Assembly: GCA_963575745.1 (NCBI GenBank)
Contig: CAUYUJ010016477.1
Location: forward strand, 94,501-158,500
Direction of reading: 5' to 3'
Length of the DNA: 64,000 nucleotides
DNA from: Prorocentrum cordatum
Lineage: Eukaryota; Sar; Dinophyceae; Prorocentrales; Prorocentraceae
A program made the position numbers and the translations under genes. Positions 58,524-64,000 of the stretch are shown piece by piece (within the stretch, counting starts at the first letter, position 1; every line of letters starts with the position of its first letter). The notes under the pieces are model-generated. The model worked only from the letters and a program-made list of their open reading frames with translations. It did no database searches and was not told where the DNA came from.

Positions 58524-59498
58524 TTATGCGTTTTGCTCCCCCGTAATCCACTGCCGTGCTCCAATGCCGTCGAACTTGATCAGGGCGTCGCCCTTGTCGT
58601 CGACCCGGTGCACCTCGCCGCAGAGCCCCGCGGGCAGCAGGACGCTGTTGGCGCTGTTGGACGCGAGAGCGCTCCTCACGGTCACCTTGAGCCCCTCGGA
58701 GACCTTGGGCGGCTCCTCTGGCTCCTCCTCTGGGAGGCAGCCGGTGTACATCACGAAGAGCAGCATGTCGACCACCCGGACTGCAGAGTCGACAGGGATC
58801 TTGCGAGCTCTCCCCTCTAGCATGCTCGACGATAGCATTGCTGCCAACACTGGCGAAGCCGCACATAGTACCAGCGAGTGCGCCTTTGACAAGCCGTCGG
58901 GCGACACGAGGTCGACATCCGCCGAGGACCTGTCCTGCCAGCAACGCTCCCAAGTCTGAACCACGGCCTCTGGGACCAAAGACCTCTCCGCCCTGATGCT
59001 CCCGGCTTGAGCCGAGAGCGCGGCATACCGGTCGATGAGCCGGCTGAGGACGCTCGCGTCGCTGCTGGCACCGTCGCAATCCTCTGCCGAAGGGGGCGGA
59101 TGCGTGAACTTGTAGCGAAGCAAGTCGTTCCGCATCTGGATCACGGCCTGCATGGGCGTCAGGTCACCACGCAACCGCCAATCCTGGTAGAGTCCCTTCA
59201 CGACGATGTCCGCAGACGGGATCACGGCATCAGGCCTCGCACCGCGATTCCCGAGCTCCTCCACGATGTCCAACATCAGTCGCGCGCGGTCGCCGCCACC
59301 GCCCTCCAGGAAACGCCCCTCCAGGCCCAGCAGCGCGGGCAGGAACGCGGTGAGCACGCTTCCGTAGAGCGGGTGCACGCTGCCCATGTCGAAGCACGGC
59401 GGCGCCGCGCGGACGGCGCTGAGGTCTCCCGAGGCGATGGCTGCCCAGACCCACTCCAGCGAGCCGCCGCCGAGGATAGAGCGCGGCGCCTTCTCCAT
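58524..59498 (-). CDS. BTB/POZ-domain protein
   Basis: The 324-residue product has three parts. Residues 13-105 are ankyrin-like helices (LEWVWAAIASGDLSAVR, then LMLDIVEELGNRGARPDAVI). Residues 194-256 form a BTB/POZ core: DVDLVSPDG, KAHSLVLCAASPVLAAML, then VVDMLLFVMYTGCL. After an acidic linker (EEEPEEPPK), residues 286-318 (VLLPAGLCGEVHRVDDKGDA, then LIKFDGIGARQWI) look like a small SH3-like barrel module; I have the impression this type is common in dinoflagellate proteins, but cannot check it. BTB domains mediate dimerisation and often adaptor roles for cullin ubiquitin ligases, but the partner here is unknown. The BTB is short at its C-terminal side. Single exon, GC-rich third positions; start chosen at the first ATG of the frame. 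No convincing spliced leader upstream. Confidence 0.78.
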   Translation of the reverse strand: MEKAPRSILGGGSLEWVWAAIASGDLSAVRAAPPCFDMGSVHPLYGSVLTAFLPALLGLEGRFLEGGGGDRARLMLDIVEELGNRGARPDAVIPSADIVVKGLYQDWRLRGDLTPMQAVIQMRNDLLRYKFTHPPPSAEDCDGASSDASVLSRLIDRYAALSAQAGSIRAERSLVPEAVVQTWERCWQDRSSADVDLVSPDGLSKAHSLVLCAASPVLAAMLSSSMLEGRARKIPVDSAVRVVDMLLFVMYTGCLPEEEPEEPPKVSEGLKVTVRSALASNSANSVLLPAGLCGEVHRVDDKGDALIKFDGIGARQWITGEQNA

Positions 59499-60380
59499 TC
59501 ATGGGGAGCACGCGCGCGAAGTTAAGCAGAGATCATCTGCGGCCTGCGTGCCGACGGCGGCGAGACTGTCGCAAGACAGTGAACGAGTGCAATCTCGCAG
59601 AAGTGCGCGAGGTTGCAACACTCTTTGGGCCAGAAATTATCAGCAAGTGGAAGCGACAGGGAAAGGCGAATAGGCAGATCTTTTTCTCTTAAGACCCTTG
59701 ACTACAAGAACTGCCGAACCGCAGCTGGAATCCGATATCCCGATCTGAGGATATCGCGACAAACGCTGGTTGACTTATGACTCCGCATCGCCAGCGGCAT
59801 CTGCGCAATGCAAATCGCACAAGGTGAATGCAAACGCCGAACGATCGTATGCGCGGCACGCCACCATGGCTCGGCCTCGCATGCATATATCGCCCTTCGC
59901 GCATACTCTCCATGTGAATGCCTTGGTCGATATCCCATGCGCCCTCAAACACTTGTGCACTCGCTGCTTGGAGGGATGGCTCAAATGTGAAGTTTGAGAT
60001 AGGAACGATTTGTGCCACGACCGATGGCATAAACTTGCGAACGTATTCATCAGTATAAACATATATATATATGTATATACACATGTTTAGATGTACATGC
60101 ACATGGGGAGCACCGGCGGATGTATCATGAATGGGTGCGGTATCGATGTCTCGATATACTCATATAAAGATAAATAGGTGCTAAGAGCCGCTCTGTGATC
60201 CACCTTCCTCGTGGTTGTTGTTCCATATGGTTTCCTATCTCATTTCAGTTGTGCTACTTCTCTTTCTGACCGCCTGTTTATCGTTTAGCTGCCTGCGGCA
60301 AGTCTTGCCACGGTGCCATTCTAGCATGTTCGGCGGCTCTCGTTCGAGGGGGCACTGGAGACGGTACTCGCGAGGAATGG
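59499..60380. other. Region upstream of the BTB gene, no other gene called
   Basis: More balanced composition. A 63-codon plus-strand frame (59501..59692) ends with EVATLFGPEIISKWKRQGKA, which looks protein-like but is too short to support. An AT-alternating stretch is near 60060..60085. Confidence 0.4.
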
Positions 60381-60385
60381 ACAAT

Positions 60386-60443
60386 ATGCGAACAATGACG
60401 ATGATGATGCCGACGATGACGATGACGATGACGATGATGATGC

Positions 60444-60503
<60 letters not shown>

Positions 60504-60504
60504 A

Positions 60505-60565
<61 letters not shown>

Positions 60566-60575
60566 CATATGGTGG
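60386..60575. repeat. GAT trinucleotide repeat
   Basis: Nearly pure GAT/ATG triplets with a few early ACG interruptions. Confidence 0.96.
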
Positions 60576-60784
60576 CGAAGATGATGATCGTTGGGGTATC
60601 GTGGGGGGCTTCTCGGGGGCCTCTTGGAGGCAATTTTGAAGACTGACTGCAGCAAGGGCATTTCACAACCCTTGAGAGCCGCCATGATCATTCTGGGAGC
60701 CTTCTGCCTTGAACCCTCTAGGCTTTCGACATTTCTGTGGCCCCTTCTAAAAAAAAGGGCCCTCAAGAGCACCTGAGCATTCCC

Positions 60785-62890
60785 TCGCGTAGCATCCTCA
60801 ATGGCTGCTGCTCGTCGCGCGCTTGCGGCGACGCTGCCTTGCCCAGAAAACCGTGCGTCTCTGAAGGATCCATCGCGTCCCACACTTTGACACTCTCCAT
60901 GGGAATTGGCCAATGGATGGGTATTATGCGGCATACGAACAGAATCCTTTTGTGCGGGGTTGGCAAAGTGATCACAATTGCGCGGCTTTCAAACATAATC
61001 TTGTTGGGAAAATGTTGCAAACTGATTGCTTTTCTATAGAAGGCAGTTAGCATCCCTTTGTACGGACATTCGAACTGATTCCTGTATTGTAGGATACACT
61101 TGCGATTCTTTTGTACAGAATTGCGAATTCATTCTTATATATTGTGAAGTTATCAAATGGAATCCCTTTGTGGGGTACTACTAACTGGTTCCTACTGTAT
61201 GGGAAACACATCACATCCTTTTGTACAGGCTCACACATTGATTCCTGCTATGCGGCCCCTCGAATGGAATCACTTTGCGGCTGGCTGGGTGGGAGGGGGG
61301 GAAGGCCTGGCCGACGAAAGACACAAACAAGACAACCAAGACAAACACAATCAATCTTGGGGAAAAAAAACGTTGTGTTTTTATGTGTAGATTTGTTTTG
61401 AAATGTAGACCAACTAAACACGAAAAGGACAATCTGCAAACAACGAAAACCTGTATTTTCACAGTGTTTGGGCATTTGCAAATTGATTCCGGCTGTGCGG
61501 CCTTCAGATGGATTCCCTTTGCGCCTGGCTCGGGGGGAGAGAGGGGGCCTGGCCGACGAAAAAAACAAAACAGGCAAACAAGACAAACAAGACAATCTGG
61601 GGGACAAACAACACCGCTATGTTTTTATTTGTCAATCTGTTTCTAAGTGTACGCAAGAAATCACAAAGACAAAAATCTGGAAGCAAGGACAACCTGTATT
61701 TTCACAGTGTTTGGGCATTTACAAAATGATTCACGTTGCGAAGCCACCAAATATAATTCCTTAGTCGGAATCAACTTGTAGAGTCCCGAACATGCATTTG
61801 CACATTGATTTCCGATTGCACAGCCATCAAACAGAACCCTTTTGTGGGACTCCACACGTTGATTTCTATTAAGGAATTCTGTTTCGTGGCCTCGCAATGG
61901 GGATCATTCCCTTGCGTCGCATCCTCTGATACTGTTGTTCGTCGCGCGCTGGCGGCGACGCGATCGCGTCTCACACTTTGACATCCTCCATGGGAATTGG
62001 CCAGTGGAGAAATAGTGTGCGGCATACGAACATACTGCTTATGTGCGGGGTTGGCAAATTGCTCAGTATTGCGCGGCTTTCAAACATAATCTCCTTTGTG
62101 GGATGTTGCAAATTGATTGCTATTGTACAGACTTTCAAATTGATTCCTATAGTGTAGGAAGCACTTGCAATTCTTTTGTACACAATTGCGAACTAATTCC
62201 AATTTATTGTGGGGTTATCCAATGGAACCCCTTTTGCGGGGTACTACGAACTGGTTCCCATTGTATAAGAAACACATGAGATCCTCTTGTACAGACTCAC
62301 ACATTGATTCCTATTGTGCGGCCTTCAGACGGAATCAGTTTGCGCCTGGCTCGGGGGGAACGCGGGGGCCTGGCCGACGAAAAAAAAACAACAAAGACAC
62401 ACAACACAAAAAAACAATCTGGGGACAAAAAGCATTGTTTTTATGTGTACATTATATATACATATATACATGGTAAACGAATAAACCAAAAGGGCAATCT
62501 GAAAACAACAGAAACCTGTATTTTCACAGTGTTTGGGTATTTGCAAATTGATTACGGTTGTGCGGCCTTCACATGGAATCCCTTTGCGCCTGGCTCGGGG
62601 GGAGAGGGGGGGGCCCGCTGACGAAAAAAGCAAAAAAGACAAAAACGACAAACCAGTCAATCTCGGGGACAACAAACGCTGTGTTTTTGTCTGTATATTG
62701 GATTTTAAGTGTAAGCCACGAAAAAAAACAATCTGGAAGCAAGGACAAAAACTGTATCTTCAAAGAGTTTGGGCATTTACACATTGACTCCCGTTGCGAA
62801 GCCACCAAACATAATTCCTGAATAGGAATCAATTTGTAGAGTCCCAGAAAGGCATTTACATATTGATTTCCGATTGTACGGCCATCAAAC
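60785..62890. repeat. Second ~27-bp-period satellite with ~330-bp higher-order unit
   Basis: Segments of 26-29 bp of the type GATTCCTNTTGTNNNG ... CNAACT follow each other, about 12 per higher-order unit. Two full units (about 60940..61270 and 62015..62345) align along their length; a third is at 63610..63945. Each is preceded by TTCCCTNGCGTNGCATCCTC and CGTCGCGCGCTNGCGGCGAC. The short-period form resembles the satellite at 1..2700. Confidence 0.85.
61270..62800. repeat. Four ~230-bp modules inside the 27-bp satellite
   Basis: Starting near 61278, 61520, 62340 and 62585: CCTGGCTCGGGGGGA, CTGGCCGACGAAAAAA, ACAATCTGGGGACAAA, TGTGTTTTTATGTGTA, AAACCTGTATTTTCACAGTG then TTTGGGCATTTGCAAATTG. The modules end with CTGTGCGGCCTTCA, the satellite sequence that starts the next module. 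Confidence 0.85.
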
Positions 62891-63408
62891 TCGAGAAGTA
62901 GAGGAGCCCCACAACGTCGAAAAACCATGACGAAATCAACAATTTTGGCCTCTCGGGGCACTCGTATGGGGCCTCGGGCGCGGGGCCGTCCTGGCGCCTT
63001 ATTGAAACATCTGGGGAGCTTCCTGGGGCGAGAGACTCATAATTTGGGTTCATGCTCCCTGTACGGCCGTCTGTACGTCCTCTTGGGCCGTCTTGGGCGC
63101 CCCTGGGGGCGTCTTGGAGCCCTGTTAGGCCGTCCGGGGCCTCTGGGCCCGCCCTGAAGAGGTGTTGGAAGCCTCTTGGGCTGTCGTGGATTGTCGGAAA
63201 CCGGAAACTCGACAAGTGGAGGACCCCAACAACATCGAACAACCCTGAGGAGATCAAATATTTGTGCCTCTCGAGGCGCTCGTCTGTGGCCTCGGGCGCC
63301 CACTGAAACCTGCCCAGGGACGTCCTGGCGCAACCTCGAAGCCTTCGGAGGCCGTCCAACAACCATCTGCGGCGGTGCCTGGTTGTGCTAGACTGGTCGG
63401 GTAACCGG
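62891..63408. mobile_element. F-type insertion with 14-bp target duplication
   Basis: TACGGCCATCAAAC is present at 62877..62890 and 63409..63422. Removing 62891..63408 plus one copy restores satellite sequence matching 61801..61865. The insert has two diverged ~315-bp halves (each with CTCGAGAAGTAGAGGAGCCC-like start) and CTTGGGCCGTCTTGGG-type repeats, and ends CTGGTTGTGCTAGACTGGTC then GGGTAA. Confidence 0.88.
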
Positions 63409-63422
63409 TACGGCCATCAAAC

Positions 63423-63936
63423 AGAACCCCTTTGTGGGACTCTACGCGTTGATTCCTATTAAGGAATTCTGTTTCGTGGCCTCGCAATGGGGATCATTCC
63501 CTTGCGTAGCATCCTCAGTGACTGTTGCTCGTCGCGCGCTGGCGGCGACGCCATCGCGTCTCACACCATGACATTCTCCATGGGAAACTGGCCAGTGGAT
63601 AAATAATATGCGGCGTACGAACAGAATCCTTTTGAGCGGGGTTGGCAAATGGATCACCATTGCGCGGCTTTCAAACATAATCTCCTTTGGGGTATGTTGC
63701 AAATTGATTGCTATTGTGTAGAGAAGGCAATTTGAATCCCTTTGTGCAGACATTCAAACGGATTCCTAGTGTCGGATACACTTGCATTTTTTGTACAGAC
63801 TTGCGAACTGCTTCCAGTCTATTGTGCGGTTATCCAATGGAATCCCTTTGTGGGGTGCTACGAACTGGTTCCCATTGTGTGGGAAACACATAAAAAACTT
63901 CTGTACAGACGCACACATTGATTCCTGCTGTTTTGG
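63423..63936. repeat. 27-bp satellite, third higher-order unit
   Basis: Contains the ATTCCCTTGCGTAGCATCCTC leader at about 63498 followed by about 12 short repeats matching 60940..61270 and 62015..62345. Confidence 0.85.
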
Positions 63937-64000
63937 CCGTCCAAAAACCATCTGCGGCGGTGTCTGGTTGTGCTGGACTGGTCCGGTAAACTTTAATCAC
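63937..64000. mobile_element. F-type insertion, only the right end present
   Basis: TTGGCCGTCCAAAAACCATC, GCGGCGGTGTCTGGTTGTGC then TGGACTGGTCCGGTAA matches the last ~60 bp of the insertion at 62891..63408 and interrupts the satellite after GATTCCTGCTGT. It looks like a 5'-truncated copy. The window ends 15 bp later. Confidence 0.65.

Noticed and set aside
58524-59498. BTB gene as a retrocopy like the other two
   Set aside because: It is intronless, but no leader, A-tract or target duplication could be found.
59501-59692. 63-codon plus-strand ORF divergent from the BTB gene
   Set aside because: The C-terminal part looks protein-like, but the start overlaps the BTB start region and no family could be named.
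59694-59713. Possible spliced-leader relic upstream of the BTB gene
   Set aside because: The minus strand reads TTGTAGTCAAGGGTCTTAAG, but only about 12 of 21 bases match with a gap, which is too weak to separate from chance.

Overview
The window reads as nuclear DNA of a dinoflagellate. The best evidence is a 22-nt sequence just upstream of a transporter gene (43320..43341, minus strand) that matches the dinoflagellate trans-spliced leader with one mismatch. A more decayed leader lies upstream of an ARF-type GTPase gene. Very low gene density, intronless GC-rich genes and a mosaic of tandem repeats fit that group. Genus cannot be decided from the sequence.

Only three convincing intact protein genes were found, all on the minus strand and all single-exon: a ten-helix DMT/EamA-type transporter (42240..43295), an ARF-family small GTPase (46956..47597) and a BTB-domain protein (58524..59498). 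The transporter is a complete processed retrocopy: target-site duplication, spliced leader, short 5' UTR, ORF, 3' UTR, A-tract, target-site duplication. The ARF gene looks like an older case of the same process.

Nearly everything else is repeats, and much of it follows one design: conserved left end, internal tandem array, conserved right end. Families with this plan (names are mine): A (about 100-bp internal repeats; 20.5-21.4, 23.0-27.2 and 35.2-36.9 kb); B (about 78-90-bp repeats; 5.8-7.3, 15.4-16.6 and, inverted, 21.5-22.2 kb), whose ends resemble those of A; C (AGCTAA array; 12.2-13.2 and 56.3-56.9 kb); E (about 425-bp units plus a shorter array; 33.1-34.6, 37.5-39.0, 50.1-51.6 and 51.6-53.1 kb); and F (CCAAGAGGCCCC-like arrays at several loci). 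Nesting can be read directly: C sits inside other repeats, E sits inside a small inverted-repeat element whose uninterrupted copy is at 4.4 kb, and F sits inside the 27-bp satellite with a perfect 14-bp duplication.

Layout: 0-2.7 kb satellite of 134-bp units (5 x 27 bp); 2.7-5.8 kb small repeats and hairpins; 5.8-7.7 kb element B and F-type array; 7.8-9.5 kb unassigned; 9.6-13.7 kb microsatellites, family K, element C; 13.7-15.2 kb unassigned and CT-rich; 15.4-16.6 kb element B; 16.6-19.5 kb mostly single copy; 19.6-27.6 kb dense A, B and foldback elements with a 1-kb TAC run; 27.6-32.1 kb a decayed, apparently 5'-truncated retroelement; 32.4-39.0 kb elements L, E and A; 39.5-41 kb GAT-rich DNA; 41.8-43.4 kb transporter retrogene; 44-49.5 kb ARF gene in mostly single-copy DNA; 49.8-54.3 kb hairpin, two E elements and minisatellites; 55-58.4 kb a tandem segmental duplication and CAT repeats; 58.5-59.5 kb BTB gene; 60.4-64 kb GAT run and a second, diverged 27-bp satellite.
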